Positions 1 through 18,379 of a stretch of DNA of 64,000 nucleotides are shown piece by piece. The DNA is taken from NCBI RefSeq assembly GCF_019097595.1, contig NC_080718.1:20611657-20675656 (forward strand), read 5' to 3'. The notes beneath the pieces were generated by a model. It was not told the DNA's origin. It was given only the letters and a program-made list of their open reading frames with translations, and made no database searches. Every line of letters starts with the position of its first letter. The stretch's first letter is position 1. This stretch comes from Hemibagrus wyckioides (Eukaryota; Chordata; Actinopteri; Siluriformes; Bagridae). The translations under genes and the position numbers were made by a program.

Positions 1-285
1 AGTGGCTCCTCTGATCCTCTTCTCCACTCCTGCTCCATCTGGATGAATCCGGGTCACGTGTCTCCACATCTGCTCCCAAGTCTCTTCATTCACTGGTAAT
101 CCTCCACGATTCACAATGAACGGAATCCCTCCATCTCGCAGATCTTCCTCTCCATCATCCTCCTGCTCCTCGTCCCTCTCCTCCACACCCTCCAGACTCA
201 CGGCACTCCGCAGCATTGGGACCTCGGTGACCTTTGGCTTGCACTGGGGCTGACTTAGGCAGATGCCGATTCCCGCTTTGTCCAT
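1..285 (-). CDS. vash1: Vasohibin-1, first coding exon (partial)
   Basis: Reading the minus strand from the ATG at 285-283 gives 95 codons to the window edge. After an acidic stretch (runs of E and D) comes EEDLRDGGIPFIVNRGGL followed by TWEQMWRHVTRIHPDG and IRGAT, which I recognise as the N-terminal part of vasohibin-1. Vasohibin-2 differs clearly in this block. Vasohibins pair with SVBP and remove the C-terminal tyrosine of alpha-tubulin; VASH1 is also known as an angiogenesis inhibitor. The catalytic Cys-His-Ser residues lie in later exons, outside the window. A second in-frame ATG at 339-337 would add 18 residues (MPVTCCGR...), and an in-frame TAG sits just upstream at 342-340, so the start is either 285 or 339. 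I prefer 285 only because the extra residues look unlike vasohibins. Identity is from recalled family sequence. Confidence 0.88.
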   Translation of the reverse strand, partial: MDKAGIGICLSQPQCKPKVTEVPMLRSAVSLEGVEERDEEQEDDGEEDLRDGGIPFIVNRGGLPVNEETWEQMWRHVTRIHPDGAGVEKRIRGAT

Positions 286-339
286 CAGTCTCCGTGGAGA
301 CGTGCAGTGATGGACACGCCCACAGCACGTGACTGGCAT

Positions 340-1150
340 CTAGGGCTCATAACAACACACCTGGAGGAGTTACTGGGATCATCAACTGCTTCAAGGGGGT
401 TCAATTAAGGGCTGTATAAACGGGCCGCCATGCTTCAAATGACACGAGTAGTGATTAAAAAAAAAAAAGAATTATTATTTCTTTTTATTAATAAAAAATT
501 ATCTATTTGTTGGAGTTAGGGACGTTAGTAAGTGTTGTATCCACGAAATACACTACGAAAGAGAAAGCAAAAAGATTCAGTGTTTTACTTCAGGACAATT
601 TTATCCATTTGTTCTGCAATTAGCGCTAATGAGACAGACGAGTCTTTCTGTACGGATACACGACAGTTAGCCGAGGCTCTGCTGTTTTTCCCCACAAAAG
701 CACCACAGATAAAAAAAAAAAAACAACGAAAATAAAATACGACAGAAAAAGAAAAGCCACAACGTTATTCTTAGATAAGAAGCCGAAAGTGTCTGAAAGC
801 GAAGACAAAAAGCTACACCAAATACCGGTATGTCTATTCCCGGGGTCGTTCAGTTCAGCTCCAAGCTGCAGAATAAATAATTCAGTGTCATTTCCCTCTC
901 AGACAAGTATCTCGTTACATAGTCCCAGCCATATTTCCGTATATTCCCCACAGCCAGTGTTATTAAGCCCCGAGTCAGTCCTCGTTACCCGTTAACCAGA
1001 GACACTAGCGCTGCTGTAACGCCGGGTACAGTGAACGCCGCCTCGACACTCCCAGAACTCACTCTACTGCGCATGCGCGACTTAAATGGATTACAACGAG
1101 CCGACTCTTAAATGGCGCCCTGCTTCCTGTTTAGGCGCACTATCTAGGGT
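340..1150 (-). promoter_or_regulatory. Probable vash1 5' flank/promoter with NRF1-like site
   Basis: This region lies upstream of the vash1 exon. It is AT-rich at 450-800 and becomes CpG-containing around 1010-1140. GCGCATGCGC at 1069-1078 is a perfect palindromic NRF1-type motif. AAATGGCG at 1110-1117 resembles a YY1 core. Such motifs are typical of CpG-island promoters, so the vash1 transcription start could lie near 1000-1100 with a long leader. The start site itself cannot be seen. Short ORFs here show no recognisable protein. Confidence 0.35.
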
Positions 1151-1337
1151 GTGAAATAACGGTGTCTAGACCCTGAGTAGTGCATTATGTTTCTATTAAG
1201 GCTCTATTCGGAGTTCAGCCAAGGCTTGGGTTTGGCTAGATCCTGCAGCCTTAATGCTTCCTTCTAATTAAGCTTGCACTGAGTGACTCCATCCGTATCA
1301 GAGCTGTATCAGGGATGGTGTACAAAATAACACCTGT

Positions 1338-1525
1338 GTGGGTTTATGCTGGGTACTCCGGTTTCCTCCCACAGTCCAAAAACATGTACAGGTTGATTGG
1401 TAATTCTAAATTGCCCATAGGAGTGTGTGTGTGTGTGGTTGTCTGTCTAAATGTGGCCTTGTGATGGACTGTTGACCTGTCCAGGGTGTACCCCTGCCTT
1501 TTGCCCAATGGGTGCTGGGATATTA
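1338..1525 (+). repeat. SINE fragment (fish tRNA-headed SINE family, tail part)
   Basis: The text TCCGGTTTCCTCCCACAGTC, then AAATTGCCC, then GGACTG...CCTGTCCAGGGTGTACCCC, is the body and tail of an abundant fish SINE of the DANA/mermaid type. Better-preserved relatives are at 30465-30790, 54165-54500 and 61935-62245. The tRNA-like head is missing. A short GT run interrupts it. Family naming is from memory. Confidence 0.7.
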
Positions 1526-1774
1526 TTCCTATTTTTTATATACATTTATAAAACAAGAACTGTGTTTTTCATACCTAAATGCCACACTTGATTACTCTTC
1601 ATGTCTAGATCAACATTTCATGCAAGAACAATTTTTATTGTTATAAGAGTTTTATTGTACAAATATTTTACAGGCCATTAGGTTGTGGTTGGTTATAAAT
1701 GTCAGAGTGTTAAATTGGTCATGAGCTCAGACACTGGTTTACACACTGCGTGTTAATTTCATAAACACACAACC

Positions 1775-1946
1775 CACTTATTCACATTAGTTTATTTTGA
1801 TTTACGCAAATAATTGACTATTTTGTTGTACAGAAAAAAAAAATGGAAAAATCCAAATGTGCAACAACAAAAAAAAAAAGAATACAATGCTTGGTTTATT
1901 ACAGAATCCAAAAAAAAGAAAATCGATCACTTTTATCGTTACTGTA
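1775..1946 (-). promoter_or_regulatory. fcf1 3' UTR with polyadenylation signal
   Basis: The fcf1 stop codon is at 1949-1947. On the minus strand the first canonical AATAAA follows at 1796-1791 (TTTATT on the plus strand), about 150 bases beyond the stop. The cleavage site is inferred to lie 10-30 bases further, near 1770. Poly-A/T runs in between (1837-1846, 1870-1879) are AT-rich UTR sequence. Confidence 0.5.
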
Positions 1947-8191
<6,245 letters not shown>

Positions 8192-8372
8192 TTCTAGTTG
8201 CTGTAGATATTAAAACACAGCAGACGGAAAACCCTCGTGTGCGTCGACGAAACGAGTCGATGTTCGACGTCATCAAAGCGCGACATCCGACGGCATTGCA
8301 CTTCTTCCGCTTGTCAACGGAGTGCTAACGGATATCAGCGACACAAGTAAAGCTGTACTGTCGGGCTCTCAG
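8192..8372. promoter_or_regulatory. Bidirectional fcf1-arel1 promoter
   Basis: This CpG-containing stretch lies between the fcf1 start codon (minus strand) and the inferred first noncoding exon of arel1. GACGTCAT at 8266-8273 is a CRE-like motif. CTTCCG at 8304-8309 (CGGAAG on the minus strand) is an ETS core. A plausible arel1 leader donor, CTCTCAG|GTATAA, is at 8372/8373, although GTATAA is a mediocre donor. Human FCF1 and AREL1 are also divergent neighbours. Exact start sites are not visible. Confidence 0.6.
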
Positions 8373-9353
8373 GTATAAATTAAAGAGACAGCGCTAGCGA
8401 TTCGGCTTGTTTCACAGCTCCAGACGCTCCGTTAAATTTGATTTCTTGGTGCATTTTCATATTCAGCCTTTATTTCTGATGAGGGTCGGGTTAGCTGCCT
8501 GGCTAAGTTGTCTTGGGTATTGGCATTTCTGTCTTTCACGCTTTCACGCCTCATCCATTAGCGTCAGAAATGAATTACTTTACAGCCATTGTTCATTTAT
8601 TTTCAGGTTAACGCGTTTATCAGGGGTTTAACGCTGTAGATAATGCAGTTGTAGGCATTGATGGACGAGCAGGTAAAGTGCCACGATGGTTTTGTTTAGC
8701 CAGCCAGATTACCTGATACACCTGGCCACTGACTCTCACAGCTCTCACGCATTGCATGGGAAACCAGCTTCATGCTGGAAACCAGCATCTCTTACATTTC
8801 TGACTCCGATACTGATGTATAATACGGGTCTTGATTTGAAATAACACATTAGATTTACTGAATTTCATGAACGTGAACACCTGCCTTTAAGCTCTCTGCC
8901 CTTGTGGCTCTAATGTTTTGCATAAAAGCTGAGACCAGCATCTCATATGGAGTATTGAGTGTCAGCTGATACCCAGAGCTCTGATATGTCCAGAAGGTAA
9001 AAGAGTTCAGCAGCATGCCTTTAGCACACAAGGTTTGCCATATGTCCAAGCTCAAGGGCACAAGATGAATCAATTTGTTAAGAAAATGTCAAATGCTGCA
9101 TAATATGAGCTCCAGGTCCGGCGTCTGGCTGTATTTAAGATGTGTAGTAACTGTGCACTGGTGTAATGGCAGATCATTATAACTAAGTATTCTGCTCATT
9201 GGGGTAGCTCATGCATAATGAATACATCTGGATTACACCCTCCACCCACCGCGCGTGCTTTTTAAATATTTACATTACTTTACGAGACACTTTGCTTTCC
9301 TCGCTATATGCAGTAAGCTTGGATTTGCTTTTTCTAATAGGATTTAAAAAAAC

Positions 9354-9355
<2 letters not shown>

Positions 9356-9409
<54 letters not shown>
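9356..9409 (+). repeat. (TA)n microsatellite
   Basis: About 26 TA units lie in the arel1 leader intron, just before the leader exon acceptor at 9452. Confidence 0.95.
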
Positions 9410-9411
<2 letters not shown>

Positions 9412-9452
9412 TAACAGAATGCTGCATTTGGGGTATTGTGTTTCTCCTACAG

Positions 9453-9597
9453 AGGTACTCAAGTACTGAAGACAACATGGGAAGAACGCTGATAAGAAAA
9501 CAAGAATACAGATATTAACGAGAGAGACTCCATCTACATGAATTCTACCATTATTCTCTGAGAACACAGAGGTCTGATCAACGCTGAAGATGGTCTG
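9453..9597 (+). promoter_or_regulatory. arel1 5' leader exon with three uORFs
   Basis: A pyrimidine-rich acceptor (GTGTTTCTCCTACAG) ends at 9452, so the leader part of this exon is inferred as 9453-9597. It holds three short frames: 9477-9518 (13 codons plus stop, MGRTLIRKQEYRY), 9538-9561 (7 codons plus stop, MNSTIIL) and 9590-9598 (ATG GTC TGA). The last ATG has A at -3 and G at +4, a strong context. Its TGA overlaps the main ATG (9598-9600) by one base. The main ATG has C at -3, a weaker context. Confidence 0.6.
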
Positions 9598-12500
9598 ATG
9601 GACCGGCGCTTCTTGCTGACATTAATCTTCTGTTCAGTCTCATGGATTTTCTTTTGGGAATTGCGCTGGAAGAAGAGCAAGGAAAGTCAGATTGAAGAAT
9701 GGCTGCAAGGCCATAGTCTGTCAGAATACAAGCATTTATTTGAAGGTGAGGAGTGTTTAGTTATTGATGCCATTTGATAGTATGTATCAGTTCCTAATAG
9801 CATGGTACAGTGATATTAAAGATGCATCCTTTGCTTCTTTTAGTATAAATGTATGTATATGGATCTTAAGGACTACTGTTGTACCTTAAAGATTGAGTTA
9901 CCCTCATACATGAAAGATACCCAAAAAATATCCATAATGTATAGTCTTGGTTGTACCAGTCCAGTGTCAAGGGGGAAAAAAACAGCTTGTTACCTTTATT
10001 TCTGAAAATTAAGGAAATTTGAGGCTGTTTGTTTACATCAAACCTTAAATTAAATGTTCATGGCACTTGCCCTGATTGCAGTGTGCCACTATGTCAGATC
10101 ATTAGAGATTAAAAATGAAAATATTTTTATTTTAAAACTGCTGGTGAGGTTTTGTTATCATAGTGAATAGGCAAAAAAATGAAGAAAACAAAAACTTCAT
10201 TACCTCATTTCTTGAACAGTTATGACTTTCCTTTCTCTTAGCCTGCAAGTGACTTACTCTGCATGTGTGGATATTTGATGCTACAGATGTGCAGTCTCTG
10301 GAAGAGTTGAGTCTGAGTGTCCTGACTCTTTTGGAGGACGTGGTGAAGGAACAGCGGCGCTGGAGGGACATCGCTGAAGCCAACGTCCGTCTGCTCAGAG
10401 ACTTTGCCTTTCAAGAGTGGCTGTGTTCTCAAAGCCTCGAGCACTACTACCACACGTAAGAACAACACACAGATATTCTGAGAAAATCTGCTCTAGTCAG
10501 GAAAGTTGCATGGAAGTGTAATTTTGGTGCTGAATGTTATTGTAGTTTGCATTTACGTCCGCGAGGGGGCAGTAGTGCCCACACAGCCCTCTCCAGCTGA
10601 ATGACATTGAGCTCTGCCAGCTGCAGTGAACAGGAGGTCATTGCAGTAGTGGCTCTATAAGCGTTGTTCCACTCGTTCTCTCTCTCTCTCTCTGCAGTGC
10701 TGCAGCGAGTGCCGCAACATTCTCACACACACCGATTACACAAATCAGTCTTTGTTTGCGAAATAGTTTCCCCTTTGTGGATGCTTTAGCAGTGAGATAC
10801 ATAGTAGTATTTATAATGTTTAAGCATTTCTTACTCTGTTTATTATGTCATGCCTAATGTTGTGTTTAGGTGTTGAGTAAATGACAAATCAAACAAGTTT
10901 GTCTCACAAATATTTAAATTGTTCCAGACCTGAGTCTGCTTGGTGTTAAAGGATTTTTGTTGACAGCAGTGGCAGCTGTAATTCAGATCACAAGTGTATA
11001 TTGGAGCACATGGTCTGTTACATTTCTATAGTGAGTGTGTGTGTGTGTTTATACCATTAACAAATAAGAAGTATTGTATGTAAAGAGCATGGCCGACTCT
11101 ACCATGGCTGACATATCATTTGGTGTAGAGTACATTGCAGTGTTATCTGCATGTGTCTATCTTGTAGCATGTATTGTGCAGGCTGCTGTTCTGGTTGTCA
11201 CCGCCTGCTCCAGTCTTTCCTGTTTGCTAAGGGCAAAGTTCTGTTGTAAATATGTTGTCTATGGTGTGACTTGAGCTATTTAACCACCACGATCACACAT
11301 AGCTGAGCCTCGGCACTGAGGGTTTTTTTGTTTATTTTAATGTTTACGGCTTTAATTTTCATCACCATTGCTCCTAAATCAAGACTAGGAAATACTAAAG
11401 ACAAGCTACTCTGACGTCTGGAAGTGACACTGTGAGTGAACTATGTAGCAGTTGGCGGTGATGTTGCTTAAGGTTCTGTTGGCTGTAATTTGTGGGGGGA
11501 TTTAGATTTATATCATGTTAGTATTCTAGGGTGAAAGATGAAGTAAAACGTTACATAGATGTAAGCCAATCAATGAGTACGTAAACTGTTTCACCCAAAT
11601 GGTTATGCTGCACTGAGCATGCTGTCTATGTGCAGGTGAAAACACCATTTAACTCTTCCACTACATAATGGTTTGGTTCCATGTTATTGCTCTGTTTTGC
11701 CCTGGTATCAGTTACTGTAGATGACCAGCTTTCTTCATAACTGAAACAGTAAAAGGTTTTTTTTTTTGTCATGGTATTTGTACTTCATTAGCATACAGAG
11801 CTGTGGTCATTATATGATGATCCTGAAGTGGTCAAAAAATAAATTGAATATAGACTTTAAGGTTTAGGCACTGTATGATGTGATTATAATCTTACATTTA
11901 AGTTTGACAAAACAGAAATATTTGGGTCTAACTGCTCATTTTACCCCAGATATAATTTCTTACTCCAATGCTTCTCATCCCCTTTGTATCTGGTTCTTGA
12001 AAGTCCTCCCTGTAGACTCACTCTGACTAAATTATTCTACAGCAATCTCTGTCTCTCACCATGGACTGCACTGAAAACCCGTTGGCTGTGTAATTTACTA
12101 CACATGACGTTTCCACGTTTGTCGAGCATGTTTGTAACTTGTACACGACGGCTAATATTTGAGTAAAATCATTTGAGTAGATGAATCAGTGGAAACAAGA
12201 CCATTCAAAATACGTTACTTACATATCGTATGTATATGACGCCACAATTTGCAATCATATCCATGACATTTGCATGAAGATTCTCAGCTCCATTACTGTG
12301 AACACATCTTCACTGTACATCTTCAGGGTCATGTAGCTCAAGAGGACTGGGATTATCCGGGGCAGAGGGTTCTGAGGTTGGAGAAACCCCGATTTACATA
12401 AAAAATTGAACCAGTACAATTAGGATATTGTTTAGATGTAGATGTTGAATTATAATGGCTTCATTCTGCTTTCATTCATGCACTGAAATTATGTTAACAT

Positions 12501-15500
12501 TTGATTCTATGTAACTAAGTGCCATTAAGTATACATGAGATGTGATACTGACCACATTATTAGAAACACCTTACACTTGGTTATTACGTTTGTCCAGTCA
12601 GCCAATCATGTGACAGAAGCACAATGCAAATATCTCGCAGAAGAGTTTGACAACATTCATGATGGTGGAAAAAAAGTGAGCTTAGTGATTTTGACCATGG
12701 CATGTTTTTGATAGCAGATGTACTAATCTTTTAAGTATTTTAAAACTGCTGGGATTTTCATTGTGCACTCCTTCAATGTGATACATTATTGTGCCATATG
12801 AACTAAGCATTGCCCCCAATTCTTTTCTTTCTAGTCTGAAGACCCTGGGATGCACTAACCTGGATGACCTAGCCCAGTTTGACAGCCAGCTTCAGCTCTC
12901 TCTGGCAGCCTGGGGCTATTACTACGAGGACTATATCAAGCTGTCCACAGGCATAAAGGTCCTCCAAGCATCCCGGGGTAGCAGGGACCAGGACTACGAG
13001 GTTCAGCTGGTGCACAGCCTTGCTGAGAGGCGCCTGAATGAGAAGTGGTCCATTGGTGAGTTTGAAGTAGTCCATCAGAGGCATTAGAGTGACTTGCATG
13101 GCTTTGTAAGCCTTAAGTGGTTCTACTACTTATGTTAGAAAGTTATGTATGTTATGTAAAGGCTTCACACCCTGTTAGCCTGAATGTGTGTGCCTTTGTT
13201 CTCTTTAGCTTGGTGCTGTCACTCTTAGCTGCTCACACCCATCCACTTCTTTCAAGGGAGAGGCTGTATAATTTACGAGATGTTGTAATGTATTTATTTA
13301 AATTGATAGATGTCGTATTTCAATTGATAGATGTTGTAATGTACGTCTGCTTCTCAGCAGAAATCTCTGTTTTCTTTTTGAAATCAAGGAGAGCCTATTA
13401 AATAAACTCGACGATTTTAGGGGCGAATGAGGCCAGTATCGGGGTCTACTTTCGGGTTTACTTTTGGTTCATACTCTTCCTGTTCATCGTGTCAGTGTTT
13501 CATTCCATGCACTATTACATCCTCTGCATGTTTTCCTGTTTCAGCTGGGGCGCTGATATTCGGCTGTACTGTTGCACTGTGCTTTCTGATAAGGGACCTC
13601 ATGTTTTACGTGATTGGTGAGTTTCTACTTGAAGGAACACCAATAAAAAGTGTCTAGAACAATGTAAATATTTTATAACATATACTTTATAAGCCTGTGA
13701 TTCTGCAGTGATCTGCTTCTGCATTTCATTGTTTCCTGAAACAAACAATTCTTGGCTGCATTCTTGACATCTCTTGAGATCTCAAAGTAGTTCCTGTTTT
13801 ACTTACCTTGACCTAATGTCCTAACCTTGTATGTTTTCTCTTTCTCTACTTTTTCTTTAGGTGGAATAACCGTTTCCATCATCGCATTTGTCTTTACCAT
13901 CAAGTTCCTATGTGAGCTCGCAGCACGTGTGGTCAGCTTCCTGCAGAATGAGGACCCTGGGCGTCGTGGCGACCGCAGCATTTACGACTATGTGCGGGGG
14001 AACTACCTTGATCCACGCTCCTGCAAAGTCTCCTGGGACTGGAAGGAGCCACAGGAAGTGGGCCAGACCATGAGCTTCCGTGTGCAGGTATCCTCAGCAC
14101 TGCTACATTGTCATAAAGTTAAAAGTGAACATCCAATGTGAGTTAAATATGTTTTTAGGATGTGTTAAAAGGATGTTCATATTCTTTGTATTTGTATTTA
14201 GAGTGCTGGGATAAGCATAAGATGCTCTTGATGATTACAATAGCGGTTCTTTAGATGGTGCAAGTCATTTACAGTATGCTAACCTTGGGTCTTTCCTCCT
14301 AGCTCTTCTATAAGAATGGTCAGCCGTTTCCAGCTCACAGGCCCGTAGGTTTGAGAGTGAACATCACTCACATAGAGCTTGCTCTGGACATTCCTGTCAC
14401 CCAGGAGATCCTTCAGGAGCCCGAGTCCAACGTGGTGAAAGTGACCTTCACTGTGCGCAAGGCAGGCCGCTATGAGGTGGCAGTGAAACTAGGGGGGCTG
14501 AATGTGGCATACAGCCCCTATTATAAAATGTTTCAAGCAGGTAACATGAGCTCAGGGTTGATGTGATCATGGCATGCTGTTCTTATCATCTCTGTTATTT
14601 AGTTTTGCCTTGATAAAGTTTTCCCCCTCAGATAAAAACCTTATAGTGCCAACGTTCATTTTTCTCATTTTAGTCTAGTGTTTGTATGATTTCTGCAGGG
14701 TTTTCCAAGACTTTTTGTTAGTCAGCTGTGTTTATGGACATGGTGTACTAGTGTGCTAAAGCCAATTGTAAATTCAGCTTTATTTGGAACATGTCCGTAT
14801 GATTTGAAAACATTGTTGTTGTCTGTCATTCTGATTGATGTGCTTGAAATGTTTAGTATGTTTGTGCAGTTTTGTGCTTGTTTCTTTCTGTCCATCACTG
14901 ACTCGAGTTAAATGTCCTTTCATGTGTGTTTGTTACAGGGACGGTGGTGCCATCCAAAACAAAGATTGCATACCACTTTTCAACTTTGGTGCTGACATAT
15001 GGTCAACAGCACACTCTGCAGATCGAGCCTCGAGACGAGTACGGCAACCCTACCAGTAACTCCGTCTCTCTCGTGGATGAGGTCAACTACAGTGTGCATA
15101 TACACTCGGTAAGAGCTCTTACACGACGAAATAATACCATCTAGAAGAAGGCTTTATTTGACACATATACATTACAGCACAATGGATTAAATTAATTCAG
15201 CTTGTTAGGAAATTGGGGTCAGAGTGCAGGGTCAGTCATGATACAGCACCCCTGGAGTAGAGAAGGTTAAGGGCCTTGCACTTGCACAAGGTCCCAATAG
15301 TGGAACAGTTTGAACCTTAGGTATGGTTAAAACATGATTTCACAAAAATGTCAACAGAAAAGGCATGATAACACACACTGTTACACTCATCATGAAGTGT
15401 TGATTTGATCAGAAACTGTGAAACCGGCCTGACCCTGCACCCACTCTCCCCTTTCTCCTAGTAGACTGGAGCATTATAGACTCTATAGAGCGTTATAGAT

Positions 15501-17122
15501 TCTATTCACTTTTTTTTTTTTTTGTTAGTTGGGGACTATAGAGGAGGACAGTTCTGAAGATTACTACAGCACGACTGTCTGTTGTAATAAACAGCAGTGT
15601 CAGGTCCTGCTGCGGCTCACTCTGAACAAAAAGGGCTGCTTCAGAGCACGCATTACTTACAGGGACCAGCCTCTCAGTAATGGAGAGTTTGACATCATTG
15701 TGCTCAGTGGTGAGTCTCCTTGTATCTTTCCTATACTTCTGGCACGTACACTACCAGTCAAAAGTTTGGACACACTTTCTAATTCCATGGTCTTTCCTGA
15801 TGATTATTTCTTTCTACATTGTAAAACAATGCTGAAGGCGGCCGAAATACACAATAACCTCGTTTGAACAGTTGATATTGAGATATGTCTGCTACTGATG
15901 CTCTGTAAAGCCTTCATAACGGCTCTAATCTGAGGTGCTGTTAATTGGTGATTTCTGAGGCTGGTAACTCTAAATGAACTTCTCCTCTGCAGCAGAGGTA
16001 AGTTTTGTTCTTGCTTTCCTGGGATGGTCTTCATGTGAACCAGTTTCATCATGGTGCTTGATGGGTTTTGCAAACGCACTTGACAATACTGTTTTTGTAA
16101 GAACTATTCCAGAGCAGATTCTATTCGTGTCTTAAAATAACAACTGACTTGTTTTTTGTTGTCATTACATATGGATTACTTAAGTCCATGTGCGTTATTT
16201 CATAGTATAAATCTCCAGTATTGTTCTAGAATGTAGAAAATAAATCCCTAAACAAAAAACATTGAATTAGAAGTTGTGTCCAAAGTTTTGACTGGTTGTG
16301 TAACAGTCATGTATAACTGTGCTTTCATTTTTATTCCACTTCATCTGTTTTGGTCCAATCAAATATTTTCTTTAGTTCAGCTCATTTTGACAAATTTTGT
16401 ACACTTTACCTTTACAGAACCCCAAAAATCCTTGGGTCTCCCCTTTGTCCGAATGAACCGTGGGTGATTTTTTTTTTTTTGTTGTTACCGCTGAGAATGA
16501 TTGTTTGCACCGCAGTAATGTGAAAATTAGTTTCATTTGGACTGAAATAACATTTAAACAGATACAGCGAAAGTTGTTCCACTTTCAACTGTATGACCGC
16601 AGATAACATAATGCGCACCATGTGTGCTGAACTCGCTCTGAAATTGAGCAGAATAAAAAGGACACCTCTTCTCACTGAACAAACTACATTTACTTCAGTA
16701 GATCAGTGCATAAGTATTTCTTTAAATGGCTTAAATATGGTACAGGAAAAAAAAAAGGCCATCTCAACATACAATATAAAATAGCTCTATAATTGTGTGT
16801 AATAATGTCAGAAATGATTACTGACCTGAAATGACTGGTATAGATATTTTTTAACTCGGAATAAAATTGCTCTCGTGTGTCCTGTAGAGGAAAGCGATAC
16901 TTAATAAGAGGGAGCTATCTATCAAAGCACACAATGTCAGATTCCTGAACTATCAAAAAAAACGTACATGTGGAAACGATTTACTGCACAGGACGATTGT
17001 TGTAATGTGAAATCAACTGAGCTAAATGTAAGATGCAGTGTAAAATAATAGCAAACCAAACCAACAGTTTTTACGAGCTTTGATTCGAACTTATGCTAGT
17101 GTCTGTATTTCTGCAGGTAGTT

Positions 17123-17163
<41 letters not shown>

Positions 17164-18295
17164 TGGGTGCCAGAGAGCGAGAGAGTGTGTGTGTGTATGT
17201 GTGAGTGAGTGTGTGTATGTGTGAAAGAGTGTGTTATGAGTTGTGTGCAAGTATGTGTGTAGTCGAAAGTGCACATGAGAGCAATAGGATTAAGCAATGA
17301 TGAAATTTTAATAAAACCCCCTTTTTCTATTTAATAAAACAACCTAATTGTAGCAGAACAGCTGATGTCAGAGTCGTAGGTGTTTACATTACATTACTCT
17401 ATTTTTCCCTGATGGTCAGATGATTACAGTCTGCACTAGCTTCTGAGATCAGTCAGAAAACTGTAAAGATCATTAAATCATGATGCGTGTTATCAGCCTG
17501 TAGATGATGGAAGAACAGACATGGCAAGGGAAGGGACCGTGACATAAAATCTACAGATTATTTGTGACTTATTTTATTGCACCCTTTTGTGAAACCTAAA
17601 GTTTAAAACCTCGAATATAATATATTCATTTCATTAACAGATATAAAAGTCTGTGTATATAAGAAACACCCTGCATCTAGGGTTGCAAAGGGCCGGAAAA
17701 TTTCCGGTAAATTTCTCAGGAATTTTGGAAATATCCCAAGTTGGAAACTTTACGGGAATTAATGGGAATTTATTTCAAATTATTTAGAAATTTGGGGAAA
17801 TCATGCCACACTGAAGACTGGAGTATTGGCTGATGAAAATACTGCTTTGCATCATGGAAATACATTATATTTTAAAGAATATTAAAACAGATAATTATTT
17901 TAAATTGTAATAACATTTCATGATATTACTGTTTTGATGTATTTTTGGTCAAATAAATGCAGGCTTAATGAGCATAAGAGACTTTGAGCATAAGAGACTC
18001 TTTCAAAAATGATTAAATAATAATGTGTCCAAAAGTTTTAGCAGTACTGTACTCTTGTATGATAAAAGAAAAGTGGCTAGCAAAAGGTAGAAAAAAAGAA
18101 CATCACAGCTTGAGCCTCATCAAGACATGATATCTAGCCTCCTAAATTGTCAGTGAAATGCTAACTAGCTTGGATTTAGCATATCTGATTTACTTGGATA
18201 GCTAGCTATTGTATAAACTAGGGCTGTCAAACGATTAAAATATTTAATTGCGATTAATCGCAGGATTGTCATGAGTTAACGCGAGTTAACGCTTG

Positions 18296-18379
<84 letters not shown>

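Noticed and set aside
532..995. Short frames (67-68 codons) between vash1 and fcf1
   Set aside because: There is no conserved motif, poly-A/T runs break them, and no splice context links them to vash1.
17071..17297. Threonine/histidine-rich frames on the minus strand
   Set aside because: They read across a GT microsatellite.
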